The position numbers were made by a program, and so were the translations under genes. A stretch of DNA of 64,000 bases from Bacillus sp. UNC41MFS5 (GTDB taxonomy: Bacteria > Bacillota > Bacilli > Bacillales_B > DSM-18226). The notes under the pieces were generated by a model that made no database searches, was not told the DNA's origin, and saw only the letters and a list, made by a program, of their open reading frames with translations. The stretch lies in the NCBI RefSeq assembly GCF_000686805.1, contig NZ_JMLP01000005.1, positions 306,307 to 370,306 on the forward strand, read 5' to 3'. Below are positions 27,304 to 37,690 of this stretch, piece after piece (positions within the stretch are counted from its first letter, which is position 1; the number at the start of each line of letters is the position of its first letter).

Positions 27304-29568
27304 ATGGTAAAGCGCAGTAGAATCATTGCTTTCTTACTTGTGGTCCTAATTATCGGAAGCACAATGGGAGCAACTACAAAGAACATAATAAACAATATTA
27401 AACTCGGTCTAGACCTGCAAGGTGGATTTGAGGTCTTGTACGATGTTAAGGAAGCTAAGAAGGGTCAAAAAATTGACAAAGAGGTATTAGCAAGTACTGC
27501 TGAAGCACTTGACAGACGGATTAATGTTCTTGGTGTAAGCGAACCGAATATTCAAATTGAGGGGAATAACCGGATTCGTGTTCAACTAGCTGGGGTTACC
27601 GATCAAAATCAAGCACGTGAGATTTTATCTACCCAGGCAAATCTAACTTTCCGAGATGCTAATGATAAATTGATGATGGATGGCTCTGACTTAAAACAAG
27701 GCGGTGCTAAGCAAACCTTTGATGAAAATGGAGCCCCAAGCGTTTCTCTAACATTAAAGAGTGCGGACAAATTCCGTAAGGTGTCCGAACAAATTATGAA
27801 TATGGCTCCAAATAATGTCCTTGTTATTTGGCTTGATTTTGTAGAAGGAAAAGACTCTTTTAAAAAAGAAGTAACAAAAGAGAACCCAAAATACTTATCA
27901 GCACCAACAGTAAAACAAATTTTTAATCAAAACACCGTTTCGATCGTTGGAAGTTTCACTACTGAAGAATCGCAAACTTTGGCTTCGCTATTAAATGCTG
28001 GGTCGTTACCAGTTAAGCTTGATGAGGTATACTCCACTTCTGTTGGAGCTAAGTTCGGGGAACAGGCATTACATGATACGGTTTTAGCTGGTATCATTGG
28101 TGTCATCATTATTTATCTGTTTATGATTTTTTATTATCGTTTTCCAGGCCTTATTGCGACCGTTACATTAACTATTTTTACTTATCTAGTTTTATTAATT
28201 TTCGATTGGATGAATGGGGTTCTTACTTTACCGGGAATTGCCGCGATTATTCTCGGAATCGGTATGGCAGTTGACGCCAATATTATTACCTATGAACGGA
28301 TAAGAGAGGAACTAAAGGTAGGAAGAAGTGTTAAATCTGCGTTCCAAGCTGGTGAGCAGCATGCATTTACAGCCATTCTTGACGCAAACTTAACAACTAT
28401 CTTAACTGCATGTGTATTATTCTTTTACGGAACAAGCTCTGTAAAAGGGTTTGCAACTATGTTAATCGTGAGTGTCCTTATGAGCTTTCTTACGAATGTT
28501 TATGGTGCAAGGCTATTACTTGGGCTATGGGTTCACAGTGGCTTATTAAATAACAAACCAGGATGGTTTGCTGTACGCAAGTCCCAAATTAAATCTATTA
28601 ACGATAATGTAGATACTATCGATCTTCCGACTCGATTTGATAAAATTGATTTTGTTAAACTTAGGAATAAAGTATTCGTCCTATCGGGAGTTCTCATTGT
28701 TGCTGGAATTATTGCTATTTCTATATTCCGTATGAATTTAGGAATTGATTTTTCAAGTGGTACACGTGTTGAGGTTCAATCAAAAACACCTTTAACAACT
28801 ACTCAAGTTGAAAATGCTTTTACTAAACTAAATTTAACACCAGATGATGTTGTCATTTCTGGTGAGAAAAAGGAAATTGGGGCAGTCCGAATGATAGGGG
28901 TACTGTCAAAAAATGAAATTGCCAATTTAAAAGCAGATTTTAAAAAGCAATTTGGCTATGAGCCAAATGTCAGCACCGTTTCTCCGACTATTGGGAAAGA
29001 ACTAGCGAAAAATGCCTTTTTCGCGGTATTGATTGCATCAATCGGTATCATTCTCTACGTTTCGATTCGATTTGAAGCATATATGGCAATCGCAGCGATT
29101 GCGGCCATCCTTCATGATGCCTTTTTTATGATTGCTTTTTTTAGTATTACAAGACTTGAAGTCGATTTAAACTTTATCGCGGCGATATTAACCATTATCG
29201 GATACTCAAACCATGATACGATTGTTACATTCGATAGGGTTCGTGAGAATATGCAAAAGAAAAAACGGCTTAAAACAGTTCAGGATATTGCTGATGTGGT
29301 AAATGTAAGTATTCGTCAAACGTTAACTCGGTCATTTAACACCGTGTTAACAGTCCTCATTACGGTATTATGCTTAATGATTTTTGGAAGCCCGTCAATT
29401 TTCAATTTCTCAATCGCCTTATTTGTGGGATTGGTTATCGGTGTATATTCTTCCGTCTTTGTCGCAGGTTCTTTATGGTATGTTATGAAATGTAAAGAGT
29501 TGAAGAAGAAAGGCGTTATTAAAACGGTAAAAGAAAAAAGAAAATATTCAGATCAACCACAAGTATAA
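27304..29568 (+). CDS. secDF: Fused protein translocase subunit SecDF
   Basis: SecDF uses the proton motive force to help pull secreted proteins out of the SecYEG channel. The 754-residue protein joins SecD and SecF halves, as in Bacillus: twelve membrane helices in two sets of six and two large external domains. SecD signatures are LGLDLQGGFEVLYDV and the IILGIGMAVDANIITYERI helix. The SecF half restarts near residue 450 with FRMNLGIDFSSGTRVEV. Both halves are intact. Confidence 0.97.
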   Translation: MVKRSRIIAFLLVVLIIGSTMGATTKNIINNIKLGLDLQGGFEVLYDVKEAKKGQKIDKEVLASTAEALDRRINVLGVSEPNIQIEGNNRIRVQLAGVTDQNQAREILSTQANLTFRDANDKLMMDGSDLKQGGAKQTFDENGAPSVSLTLKSADKFRKVSEQIMNMAPNNVLVIWLDFVEGKDSFKKEVTKENPKYLSAPTVKQIFNQNTVSIVGSFTTEESQTLASLLNAGSLPVKLDEVYSTSVGAKFGEQALHDTVLAGIIGVIIIYLFMIFYYRFPGLIATVTLTIFTYLVLLIFDWMNGVLTLPGIAAIILGIGMAVDANIITYERIREELKVGRSVKSAFQAGEQHAFTAILDANLTTILTACVLFFYGTSSVKGFATMLIVSVLMSFLTNVYGARLLLGLWVHSGLLNNKPGWFAVRKSQIKSINDNVDTIDLPTRFDKIDFVKLRNKVFVLSGVLIVAGIIAISIFRMNLGIDFSSGTRVEVQSKTPLTTTQVENAFTKLNLTPDDVVISGEKKEIGAVRMIGVLSKNEIANLKADFKKQFGYEPNVSTVSPTIGKELAKNAFFAVLIASIGIILYVSIRFEAYMAIAAIAAILHDAFFMIAFFSITRLEVDLNFIAAILTIIGYSNHDTIVTFDRVRENMQKKKRLKTVQDIADVVNVSIRQTLTRSFNTVLTVLITVLCLMIFGSPSIFNFSIALFVGLVIGVYSSVFVAGSLWYVMKCKELKKKGVIKTVKEKRKYSDQPQV

Positions 29569-29580
29569 GTTCTCGAATCA

Positions 29581-29607
29581 AACCGCAGACCCTCTGCGGT
29601 TTTTTCT
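29581..29607 (+). terminator. Terminator after secDF
   Basis: The 8-bp stem AACCGCAG / CTGCGGTT with a 5-nt loop is followed by a T run. Confidence 0.85.
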
Positions 29608-29612
29608 TTTGA

Positions 29613-29641
29613 TTGAATCCTGTCCTGTACTCCTGTATAAT
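29613..29641 (+). promoter_or_regulatory. Sigma-A promoter of recJ-apt
   Basis: TTGAAT (29613-29618), 17 nt, TATAAT (29636-29641), placed 28 bp before the recJ start codon. Confidence 0.72.
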
Positions 29642-29668
29642 GAGAAAGTCTGAGGGGTGAACATACAC

Positions 29669-32032
29669 ATGTTAAGTTCGAAAACTAGATGGATTGTTCG
29701 GAAATCCGATGAGCAACTAATCAAAAAGCTAGAAACTGAATTAAAAATTACGCCTCTTGTCGCTTCACTGCTTGTTAACCGTGGCTATGATACCGTTGAA
29801 TCAGCACGGTATTTTTTATTTGGAAAGGAAAAGTTCCACGATCCTTTTCTTTTAAAAGGGATGGATATAGCAGTTAAAAGAATTCGTCAAGCCATTGAAC
29901 AACAAGAGCCGATTCTTATTTTCGGTGATTATGATGCGGACGGAGTAAGCAGTACATCCGTATTAATGATTACGCTTCGAGACCTTGGTGCCAATGTACA
30001 ATTTTATATCCCTAACCGCTTCACTGAAGGATATGGTCCGAATGAGACTGCATTCCGACATGCAGCGGAAAATGGAATAAAATTGATTATTACTGTGGAT
30101 ACTGGAATATCGGCTGTCCATGAGGCAGCCATTGCCGAAGAGCTTGGATTGGATCTAATTATTACCGATCACCATGAGCCAGGTCCGGTATTACCAACGG
30201 CAATTGCAATTATTCATCCAAAGCTCCCTGATAGTACCTATCCGTTTCGTGAGTTGGCTGGAGTAGGTGTAGCCTTTAAATTAGCCCATGCCCTCTATGG
30301 AGAAGTACCAGAGCATTTATTGGAGATTGCTGTAATTGGTACAATTGCTGACTTAGTCTCACTAAAAGATGAGAATCGTCTAATTGCTAAAAAAGGACTT
30401 GAAAAGTTAAAAACAACTAAAAATATTGGCCTGAAAGCCATATTAAAACTGGCAGGGGCTGACCCTCTGTCAATAAATGAAGAAACGATTGGTTTTACCC
30501 TCGCACCAAGGATTAACGCCGTGGGCCGTTTGGAAGATGCTGACCTTGCCGTCCAGCTAATCTTAACGGATGATCCAATAGAGGCGGAGAACTTGGCCGC
30601 GGAAATGGATGACCTTAATAAATCCAGGCAGTCTATTGTTAATACGATTACGACTGAGGCAATGGAAGAGGTTGAAACGCACTTCCCCATTGAGACCAAT
30701 AAAGTTCTTGTCATTGGTAAGGAAGGCTGGAATGCTGGTGTAATAGGTATTGTCGCCTCAAGGCTAGTTGAAAAGTATTACAGGCCGGTGATTGTTTTAA
30801 ATTTTGATTCAGAAAAGGGAGTAGCTAAGGGTTCTGCCCGTAGTATTGCTGGATTTGATCTCTTTAAGAATTTATCAACCTGCCGTGAAATTTTGCCTCA
30901 CTTTGGCGGACATCCCATGGCAGCAGGAATGACCTTAAAACTAGAAGATGTTGCTGAACTTCGCACACGATTAAATACACTAGCAGAAGAGCAACTTACC
31001 GATGAAGATTTTATTCCGGTGACATATCTTGATGAGGAAATCCCACTGGAACATGTAACTTTATCTTCATTAGATGAAATGAGTCTTTTAGCTCCTTTTG
31101 GCATGGACAACCCCAAGCCAAAGGTTTTAATAAATAATGTTGATATTACAAGTATCAGAAAAATTGGCAGTGAGCAAAACCATTTAAAGCTCCTTGTAAA
31201 AGAGAAGGATGCAAATCTGGATGGTGTCGGTTTTGGGTTAGGCCACTTGGTGGACCATATCTCACCAGCATCAAAAATTTCGTTAATTGGAGAATTATCT
31301 GTCAACGAATGGAACAATATACGTAAACCACAAATTTTTATCCATGATATCTCAGTAGAGTCATGGCAATTATTTGATTATCGGGGACAAAAGCGAATAA
31401 ACAGTCTTTCAAATACAGTCCCAGCAGAAAACCGGAAATTTATTATTTTTAATGAAGAGCACCTTGAAAAAATAAATCCTAATTTGATGGCCGAGACCAT
31501 TCTAATTCACGATATTGAGGCAGCAAAAGCTTTCGATGGGAAAAAGGCGAATATTGTTCTGGTTGATTTTCCATCATCGAAAGAGATCCTCAAGGTTTTA
31601 TTTAAAGGGAAACAACCTGCGAGGATTTATGCTTATTTTTATAAAGAATCGAGTGATTTCTTCAGCACGGTTCCGACTCGTGATCATTTTAAATGGTTTT
31701 ATGCTTTTCTCTTAAAGAAAGGGCCGATTGATCTTAAACGTAATGCTGATGACCTTGCTAAGCACCGCGGTTGGTCGCAGGAAACCATTAACTTTATGTC
31801 AAAGGTGTTTTCTGACCTGGATTTTGTTACAATAAACAATGGATTTATCACTTTAAAAACTGGAGCGCAAAAGCGTGACTTAACGGACTCTCGAACCTAT
31901 CAGTTAAAACAAGCACAATATGAACTTGAAAGAGAGTTATTGTTTTCGTCCTTTCAGGAATTAAAAGGCTGGTTCGATCAAGTAATTCAAGAGTCGGTTG
32001 AATTTGAGGAGGCAATTACAGAATGGACTTAA
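29669..32032 (+). CDS. recJ: Single-stranded-DNA-specific exonuclease RecJ
   Basis: RecJ is a 5'-3' ssDNA exonuclease in recombination and mismatch repair. The DHH phosphoesterase core has [10 protein letters not shown] (about residues 88-97) and TDHHEPG. The DHHA1 motif GGHPMAAGM is near 412-420. An OB-type domain and a long Firmicute-specific C-terminal domain follow. ATG 29669 with GAGGGGTG upstream is preferred over GTG 29657. The last 10 bp overlap apt. Confidence 0.95.
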   Translation: MLSSKTRWIVRKSDEQLIKKLETELKITPLVASLLVNRGYDTVESARYFLFGKEKFHDPFLLKGMDIAVKRIRQAIEQQEPILIFGDYDADGVSSTSVLMITLRDLGANVQFYIPNRFTEGYGPNETAFRHAAENGIKLIITVDTGISAVHEAAIAEELGLDLIITDHHEPGPVLPTAIAIIHPKLPDSTYPFRELAGVGVAFKLAHALYGEVPEHLLEIAVIGTIADLVSLKDENRLIAKKGLEKLKTTKNIGLKAILKLAGADPLSINEETIGFTLAPRINAVGRLEDADLAVQLILTDDPIEAENLAAEMDDLNKSRQSIVNTITTEAMEEVETHFPIETNKVLVIGKEGWNAGVIGIVASRLVEKYYRPVIVLNFDSEKGVAKGSARSIAGFDLFKNLSTCREILPHFGGHPMAAGMTLKLEDVAELRTRLNTLAEEQLTDEDFIPVTYLDEEIPLEHVTLSSLDEMSLLAPFGMDNPKPKVLINNVDITSIRKIGSEQNHLKLLVKEKDANLDGVGFGLGHLVDHISPASKISLIGELSVNEWNNIRKPQIFIHDISVESWQLFDYRGQKRINSLSNTVPAENRKFIIFNEEHLEKINPNLMAETILIHDIEAAKAFDGKKANIVLVDFPSSKEILKVLFKGKQPARIYAYFYKESSDFFSTVPTRDHFKWFYAFLLKKGPIDLKRNADDLAKHRGWSQETINFMSKVFSDLDFVTINNGFITLKTGAQKRDLTDSRTYQLKQAQYELERELLFSSFQELKGWFDQVIQESVEFEEAITEWT

Positions 32033-32535
32033 AGGAATTTATTACAATTGTGCCAGACTGGCCAAAAGAAGGAATTAAATTTAAAGATATTACGCCTTTA
32101 ATGAATAATGGTGAAGCATATAAATATGCAACTGACCAAATCGTTGCATACGCCAAAGAACGTAAGATTGATATTATCGTTGGACCTGAAGCCCGTGGTT
32201 TCATCATTGGCTGTCCAGTGGCATATGCCTTAGGTATTGGTTTTGCCCCAGTCCGTAAAGAAGGAAAGCTTCCTAGAGAAACCATTAAGGTTGGTTATGG
32301 TCTTGAATATGGGAAGGATATTCTAACCATCCATAAAGATGCTATTAAGCCAGGGCAACGCGTCCTTATCACGGATGATTTATTAGCTACTGGTGGAACA
32401 ATTGATGCTACGATTCAATTAGTGGAGCAACTTGGCGGTGTAGTTGCCGGTATCGCTTTCCTAGTTGAGTTAAGCTATTTAGAAGGCAGACAAAAACTTG
32501 ATGGTTATGATGTTTTAACATTAATGCATTATTAA
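32023..32535 (+). CDS. apt: Adenine phosphoribosyltransferase
   Basis: Apt salvages adenine to AMP with PRPP. The 170-residue type I PRTase has the PRPP-binding motif [13 protein letters not shown] (about residues 116-128) and the flexible-loop region [10 protein letters not shown]. It starts inside the end of recJ, with GAGGAGG in the recJ coding sequence, so translation is coupled. Order recJ-apt-relA is the standard Bacillus arrangement. Confidence 0.98.
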   Translation: MDLKEFITIVPDWPKEGIKFKDITPLMNNGEAYKYATDQIVAYAKERKIDIIVGPEARGFIIGCPVAYALGIGFAPVRKEGKLPRETIKVGYGLEYGKDILTIHKDAIKPGQRVLITDDLLATGGTIDATIQLVEQLGGVVAGIAFLVELSYLEGRQKLDGYDVLTLMHY

Positions 32536-32544
32536 ACCATTAGT

Positions 32545-32575
32545 GAGGGCACTCGAAGCGCGAGTGCTCTCTTTA
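32545..32575 (+). terminator. Terminator after apt
   Basis: The 11-bp stem GAGGGCACTCG / CGAGTGCTCTC has one G-U pair and a 5-nt loop. The following T tract is short, so termination may be partial. Confidence 0.68.
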
Positions 32576-32600
32576 TATAATAAAAAAACTTCTCAATCCC

Positions 32601-32629
32601 TTTACAACTTGGCTATTTTTTTCGATAAT
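32601..32629 (+). promoter_or_regulatory. Sigma-A promoter of relA
   Basis: TTTACA (32601-32606), 17 nt, GATAAT (32624-32629), about 85 bp upstream of relA. Confidence 0.55.
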
Positions 32630-32714
32630 AGTAACAATCATTCATATTCAAGGAACTAATTTTTAGCGAATGACATTTATATAAATAAAATGAGACGAAA
32701 ATAAAGGTGATTTC

Positions 32715-34913
32715 ATGGCGAATGATTTAGTGTTGACAGCCGACCAAGTCATCGACAAGACTCGGAACTACTTAAATGAGGAACATGTTGAATTAGTAAA
32801 AAATGCATACGAATTCGCAAAACATGCTCATCGTGAACAATATCGAAAATCGGGAGAACCCTACATCATCCACCCCATCCAGGTTGCGGGCATTTTAGCT
32901 GACTTGGAGATGGATCCTGCTACGGTTGCTGCTGGTTTTCTTCACGACGTCGTAGAAGATACGAGTGTATCCTTAAAAGATATAGAAACAGCTTTTAATG
33001 ACGAAGTGGCGATGCTTGTCGACGGCGTAACAAAATTAGGGAAAATTAAATATAAATCTCACGAGGAACAGCAAGCAGAAAATCACAGAAAAATGTTTGT
33101 GGCCATGGCTCAGGATATCCGGGTTATTCTGATTAAGCTTGCCGACCGTTTGCATAATATGCGGACACTTAAACACCTTCCTTTAGAAAAGCAGCGTCGG
33201 ATTTCAAATGAAACACTTGAAATTTTTGCACCTTTGGCACATCGTCTTGGGATTTCTAAGATTAAATGGGAGCTCGAAGATACTGCATTAAGGTATTTAA
33301 ATCCGCAGCAATACTATCGAATTGTTAACTTAATGAAAAAGAAGCGAGCCGAACGCGAGCAATATTTAGAGGATGTCATTGAAGAAGTAAAAAGCCGAAT
33401 GGGAGAAGTGGCTATTAAAGCAGAGCTTTCTGGCCGCCCTAAGCATATTTATAGTATTTACCGAAAAATGGCTTTGCAAAATAAACAGTTCAGTGAAATT
33501 TATGATTTACTGGCCGTACGTATCGTCGTGAACAGTATTAAAGATTGCTATGCTGTCTTAGGGATTATTCACACCTGCTGGAAGCCGATGCCTGGCCGAT
33601 TTAAGGATTATATTGCGATGCCGAAGCCGAATATGTATCAATCATTACATACCACGGTAATCGGGCCAAAGGGAGATCCGCTTGAGGTTCAGATTAGGAC
33701 GAAGGAAATGCATCGGATTGCGGAATTCGGGGTTGCTGCTCACTGGGCATACAAAGAGGGCAAAGATGCAATCAACGATACCACTACTTTTGAACAAAAA
33801 CTAACCTGGTTTAGAGAAATTCTTGAATTTCAAAATGATACTGCCAATGCGGAAGAATTTATGGAGTCATTGAAAATCGACTTATTTTCCGATATGGTGT
33901 TTATTTTTACGCCAAAAGGCGATGTGATCGAGTTGCCATCTGGTTCTGTTCCTATTGATTTTGCTTATCGAATTCACTCTGAAATTGGCAATAAGACGAT
34001 AGGTGCAAAAGTGAATGGCAAAATGGTTACCCTTGACTATCGACTCAAGACTGGCGATATTATTGAAATCCTTACTTCGAAACATTCATACGGTCCAAGT
34101 CAGGATTGGTTGAAGCTTGCGCAAACATCGCAAGCGAAAAACAAAATCCGGGCCTTCTTTAAGAAACAACGCCGTGATGAAAATGTTGATAAAGGTAAAG
34201 AGTTAGTTGAAAAAGAAATTCGTAATATGGAATTTGATATTAAAGAAATATTAACCACAGACAATCTGAAAAAAGTTGCTGAAAAGTTTAATTTTTCCAA
34301 TGAAGAAGATATGTATGCAGCGGTTGGCTATAATGGAGTAACGGCCTTACAGGTGGCAAACCGTCTGACTGAGAAATGGCGTAAAAAGAGGGATCAGGAA
34401 CAAAGTTCGAATATTACGAATGCCATAACGGATTTAAAAACCTTCCCAGCAACGAAAAAGCGTGAATCCGGTGTCCGTGTATCCGGCATCGATAATTTAT
34501 TGATTCGCTTATCAAGATGCTGTAACCCTGTACCTGGAGATGAAATCGTAGGTTTTATTACTAAGGGCCGCGGGGTATCTGTTCATCGTTCGGACTGCAC
34601 GAATATCGATTCGAATGATGCCCAGTCAAGGTTAATCCCAGTTGAATGGGAATCTTCTTTAAATGACCGGAAAGAATATAATGTTGACATAGAAATTAGC
34701 GGCTATGACCGCAGAGGGCTTCTGAATGAGGTGCTTCAAGCGGTAAATGAAACGAAAACGAATATTTCTGCTGTTTCTGGTAAAACGGATCGGAATAAAA
34801 TGGCTACAATTAACATGTCGATTGCGATCCATAATGTGGCGCACTTACAAAAGGTGGTCGAGCGCATTAAACAGATCCCAGATATCTATTCAGTACGTCG
34901 AATGATGAATTAA
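32715..34913 (+). CDS. relA: Bifunctional (p)ppGpp synthase/hydrolase RelA
   Basis: This long RSH protein sets the stringent-response alarmone level. The N-terminal HD hydrolase domain has HDVVEDT (about residues 77-83). The synthetase domain (about 190-340) has [22 protein letters not shown] (about 390-450), zinc-finger/helical and C-terminal ACT (about 660-730) domains follow. HD motifs and the synthetase signature are both intact, so it should be bifunctional, as in other Bacillus. It precedes dtd by 10 bp. Confidence 0.97.
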   Translation: MANDLVLTADQVIDKTRNYLNEEHVELVKNAYEFAKHAHREQYRKSGEPYIIHPIQVAGILADLEMDPATVAAGFLHDVVEDTSVSLKDIETAFNDEVAMLVDGVTKLGKIKYKSHEEQQAENHRKMFVAMAQDIRVILIKLADRLHNMRTLKHLPLEKQRRISNETLEIFAPLAHRLGISKIKWELEDTALRYLNPQQYYRIVNLMKKKRAEREQYLEDVIEEVKSRMGEVAIKAELSGRPKHIYSIYRKMALQNKQFSEIYDLLAVRIVVNSIKDCYAVLGIIHTCWKPMPGRFKDYIAMPKPNMYQSLHTTVIGPKGDPLEVQIRTKEMHRIAEFGVAAHWAYKEGKDAINDTTTFEQKLTWFREILEFQNDTANAEEFMESLKIDLFSDMVFIFTPKGDVIELPSGSVPIDFAYRIHSEIGNKTIGAKVNGKMVTLDYRLKTGDIIEILTSKHSYGPSQDWLKLAQTSQAKNKIRAFFKKQRRDENVDKGKELVEKEIRNMEFDIKEILTTDNLKKVAEKFNFSNEEDMYAAVGYNGVTALQVANRLTEKWRKKRDQEQSSNITNAITDLKTFPATKKRESGVRVSGIDNLLIRLSRCCNPVPGDEIVGFITKGRGVSVHRSDCTNIDSNDAQSRLIPVEWESSLNDRKEYNVDIEISGYDRRGLLNEVLQAVNETKTNISAVSGKTDRNKMATINMSIAIHNVAHLQKVVERIKQIPDIYSVRRMMN

Positions 34914-34923
34914 GGAGTTTAAA

Positions 34924-35367
34924 ATGCGTGTAGTTGTTCAACGAAGTAAAAATGCCAGCGTAACCGTTGCTGGGGAAGTAACCGGGCAAATAACCAAAGG
35001 GCTTGTCTTACTTGTCGGTATTACTCATGAGGACAAAGAAGAGGATGCGGCCTATTTAGCTGATAAAATTGCCAATCTCCGTATTTTTGAAGATGAAGAT
35101 GGAAAGATGAATTTTTCTTTAATGGATGTTGGTGGGGAAATTCTTTCAGTATCACAATTTACCCTTTACGGTGATTGTCGAAAGGGAAGAAGGCCGAACT
35201 TCATGGACGCGGCACGTCCAGAACAGGCTGTTGAACTTTATGAGGTTTTTAATGGCCTGCTTCGGGAAAAAGGGATCCGTGTTGAAACTGGCATATTTGG
35301 TGCCATGATGGATGTAGAACTAATCAATGACGGTCCCGTGACGTTGATTATTGAAAGTAAAGCATAA
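34924..35367 (+). CDS. dtd: D-aminoacyl-tRNA deacylase
   Basis: Dtd hydrolyses D-amino acids, and glycine mischarged on tRNA-Ala, from tRNA. The 147-residue protein has the signature motifs [10 protein letters not shown] (about 75-84) and NDGPVTL near the C-terminus, which form the cross-subunit active site. It is co-transcribed with relA. Confidence 0.97.
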   Translation: MRVVVQRSKNASVTVAGEVTGQITKGLVLLVGITHEDKEEDAAYLADKIANLRIFEDEDGKMNFSLMDVGGEILSVSQFTLYGDCRKGRRPNFMDAARPEQAVELYEVFNGLLREKGIRVETGIFGAMMDVELINDGPVTLIIESKA

Positions 35368-35405
35368 AAAAGGCTTAGCACTTATATGAAGTGCTAAGCC
35401 TTTTT
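35367..35405. terminator. Bidirectional terminator between dtd and yrvJ
   Basis: A stem of at least 13 bp (AGGCTTAGCACTT / AAGTGCTAAGCCT) is flanked by A and T runs between convergent genes. Confidence 0.88.
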
Positions 35406-35407
35406 GG

Positions 35408-36946
35408 CTATGGATTTTCTTTAAAATATCGTGCCAATCCATCAAATACACCCGAAGCGGCGTTTTCTTGGAATCCAGCAGATTTTATCATCATTTCTTC
35501 AGCCGGATTGCTTAAATAGCCTAGTTCCATTAAAACAGCTTTTTGACTATTTTCACGGATGACATGAAAATCGCCAAAACGGACCCCGCGGCTGTCCAAT
35601 TTCGTATTCCAAACGGTTGATGCGAAAATGGACTCTGCAAGGGCTTGCTGGTAGGAGTGATAATAATAGCCAGTCATACCACGGGTACTTGGGTCGACAC
35701 TGCTGTCGTAATGGAGGCTGATAAAGGCATCTGCATTATAGGTACTTGCCATATTCACGCGAGAGGCAAGTTGTAAATACGAATCATCCATTCTCGTTAC
35801 ATATACATTAGCACCTGCCGCCATTAATTTATCTGACAAAAGCTGTGCCGTCCGTAGTGTGAGGTCTTTTTCATATGTTCCGCTGACTCCAGTTGCCCCT
35901 TTATCCGTACCGCCATGCCCTGGATCAAGGACAATCGTTTTATTTTTAAGATAGCCTTCAGCGCCTGGCTTTTTAATCTGTGGTTTGGTTCCGTTAATGG
36001 AAACCAGCCAGCCAGCAATATAACCACTTCTTCCATCTTCTAACTTAATTTCATACCAGTCATTGATGATACTTTTTACGGAATAGGTTGCGCCTGTATT
36101 GGTCCGTTCGATGACATCTGATTGTACATCTGGTCCTTTGCGGATATTGGTCCCGTTATTTATTATCGTAACAATATTTTCCTTCTCGGCTTGTCCAGTT
36201 TGAGATTTAGAAGCCTCTTTCTCGAGAAACCAACCGGCTACCCACCCGAAACTACCAGACTCGTACTCTATCTTTGCCCAATTATTCATTTCTTCCACGA
36301 TCGTAAAACTTTGCCCCATGGTTACAGTCCCAATGAGGTTGGAATTCAATGAGGCACTGGAGCGGACACTAAGGCTGTCAGCAGTTACTGTTCCAATCAA
36401 GCCACTCTTTTGTGCAGTACCTGAGGATGAGTCACCTGTTGCTTGGCCGTCAATAAACTCAGAAATAACCCAGCCTCTTACATTTGAAAAGCCAATCTCC
36501 AGCCAATTATCTTGTTTTGAATAAATGGTTACGCTTGTCCCATAGGTAAGTTTCCCAACAACTGGGCTGAATGCGGAAGGTTCCTGGCGCATATTTAAGG
36601 TATCAGCATTCACGATACCGTAATTAAGTTTTATAGCCGAATCTGTTGTGACACCAGAATTATTTGAATCTGTTTCTTTGGTGACGAGCCAATTAACGAG
36701 CCAGCCCGTTTGCCCATTATCAAGTTCAATTTCAATCCAATCGCCTTGTTCTTTCACAATCGGATACGTTTCGCCCCGATTTACTATTTTTATTAGAGGG
36801 TAACTCAGACCCGGACCGCCGCGAAGATTGACAAAATCGGTGGAAATCGTAATGGACTCTGTTGCTGCCACACTTTTACTATGAGGAATAAAGACTCCAA
36901 TAATAAGAATAATAGATAATAGCCATAAACTACCTTTTTTGACCAT
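35408..36946 (-). CDS. yrvJ: SH3b-repeat N-acetylmuramoyl-L-alanine amidase (YrvJ-like)
   Basis: This exported cell-wall amidase cuts the bond between N-acetylmuramic acid and L-alanine. A signal peptide (about residues 1-28, ending KSVAA) is followed by four bacterial SH3 domains (about 38-88, 110-163, 190-240, 262-312). Each has the NLR/NMR/SVR/NIR...GP/W pattern. The Amidase_3 domain (about 333-510) has VLDPGHGG, FISLHYD and MELGYLSN, carrying the zinc ligands and the catalytic Glu. GGAGGG precedes the ATG. Its position between dtd and hisS matches B. subtilis yrvJ. Confidence 0.9.
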   Translation of the reverse strand: MVKKGSLWLLSIILIIGVFIPHSKSVAATESITISTDFVNLRGGPGLSYPLIKIVNRGETYPIVKEQGDWIEIELDNGQTGWLVNWLVTKETDSNNSGVTTDSAIKLNYGIVNADTLNMRQEPSAFSPVVGKLTYGTSVTIYSKQDNWLEIGFSNVRGWVISEFIDGQATGDSSSGTAQKSGLIGTVTADSLSVRSSASLNSNLIGTVTMGQSFTIVEEMNNWAKIEYESGSFGWVAGWFLEKEASKSQTGQAEKENIVTIINNGTNIRKGPDVQSDVIERTNTGATYSVKSIINDWYEIKLEDGRSGYIAGWLVSINGTKPQIKKPGAEGYLKNKTIVLDPGHGGTDKGATGVSGTYEKDLTLRTAQLLSDKLMAAGANVYVTRMDDSYLQLASRVNMASTYNADAFISLHYDSSVDPSTRGMTGYYYHSYQQALAESIFASTVWNTKLDSRGVRFGDFHVIRENSQKAVLMELGYLSNPAEEMMIKSAGFQENAASGVFDGLARYFKENP

Positions 36947-37113
36947 AACACCCTCCTTTTCTATTTATTTTATTTTAGCGTATAAAAAGCTGAAAATCAT
37001 TCCTAAATTGCTAATATTGACCAATTTGATGAGAAATCCTTATCTAGGATGCAAGTTTTTCACCAATGGTGGAGATAATATCAGTAATGAAGAAAAGGCT
37101 GAGGTGATTAGTA

Positions 37114-37290
37114 ATGAGAGCAAGTGAAAAAGGAATGAACATCCAATCTATGGATGGACGGCTTTTCGGTGTTGATTTTCATGATTTTATTCAAAAAGAA
37201 CAGCATGCAAACTCGTTTGAACTTGCATCAGAATTCGGAATAACAATTGGTGATGTCAGAAAGTTAAAAAAACATTTAGAAAGATCATAA
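37114..37290 (+). CDS. Small HTH-like protein (YrzK-like)
   Basis: This 58-residue reading frame lies between yrvJ and the hisS T-box. GAGGTG lies 7 nt before ATG 37114. The C-terminal half, FELASEFGITIGDVRKLKKHL, looks like a helix-turn-helix or sigma-70 region 4-like helix pair. B. subtilis has a similarly placed small gene, yrzK, so this is likely its counterpart. The start, ribosome binding site and composition look like a real gene. Function is unknown. Confidence 0.7.
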   Translation: MRASEKGMNIQSMDGRLFGVDFHDFIQKEQHANSFELASEFGITIGDVRKLKKHLERS

Positions 37291-37297
37291 TTGGCTA

Positions 37298-37326
37298 TTG
37301 ACAATAGCTGCGATGCTCCGTAATAT
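37298..37326 (+). promoter_or_regulatory. Sigma-A promoter of hisS-aspS
   Basis: TTGACA (37298-37303), exactly 17 nt, TAATAT (37321-37326), directly upstream of the T-box leader. Confidence 0.85.
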
Positions 37327-37332
37327 TAATTA

Positions 37333-37618
37333 AATAAAATGACATATTGTGATATACCAATGATGGAGCATAGTAATTAAGCAAACTCATGAATAGAGAG
37401 GAAATGTCCTGGGCTGAAAGCATTTCTACATGGAACTTAATGAATGAACACTCCGTAGGCTTCTCTCTGAAAAAGGGTACCCTCTAGTAGGAGAAGAACG
37501 TAGCAGGCGTTAACTGTTAAAGAGGAAGTGCATGTTGTTTATGCCTTCAACTAGGGTGGCACCGCGGGATTATTCAAACTCTCGTCCCTTGTATTCATAC
37601 AAGGGATGGGAGTTTTTT
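37333..37618 (+). promoter_or_regulatory. T-box leader of hisS-aspS
   Basis: The leader contains the T-box consensus AGGGTGGCACCGCGGG (37553-37568). A long intrinsic terminator follows (37577-37618, stem AAACTCTCGTCCCTTGTA with its complement, then TTTTTT). The stem I base pairs GGAG with CTCC, and the AGTA / GAA loop-E elements are visible. Uncharged tRNA bound to the T-box stabilises an antiterminator. The specifier region reads GAATGAACACTCC; CAC (His, 37449-37451) is the likely specifier, but the register is not certain. Confidence 0.9.
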
Positions 37619-37690
37619 GTTTGTTTTTATTTAGGAAAGTAGTAATAACTCCATCTACTTACATAAGAAAAAATAAGGAGGTTTTCCACT

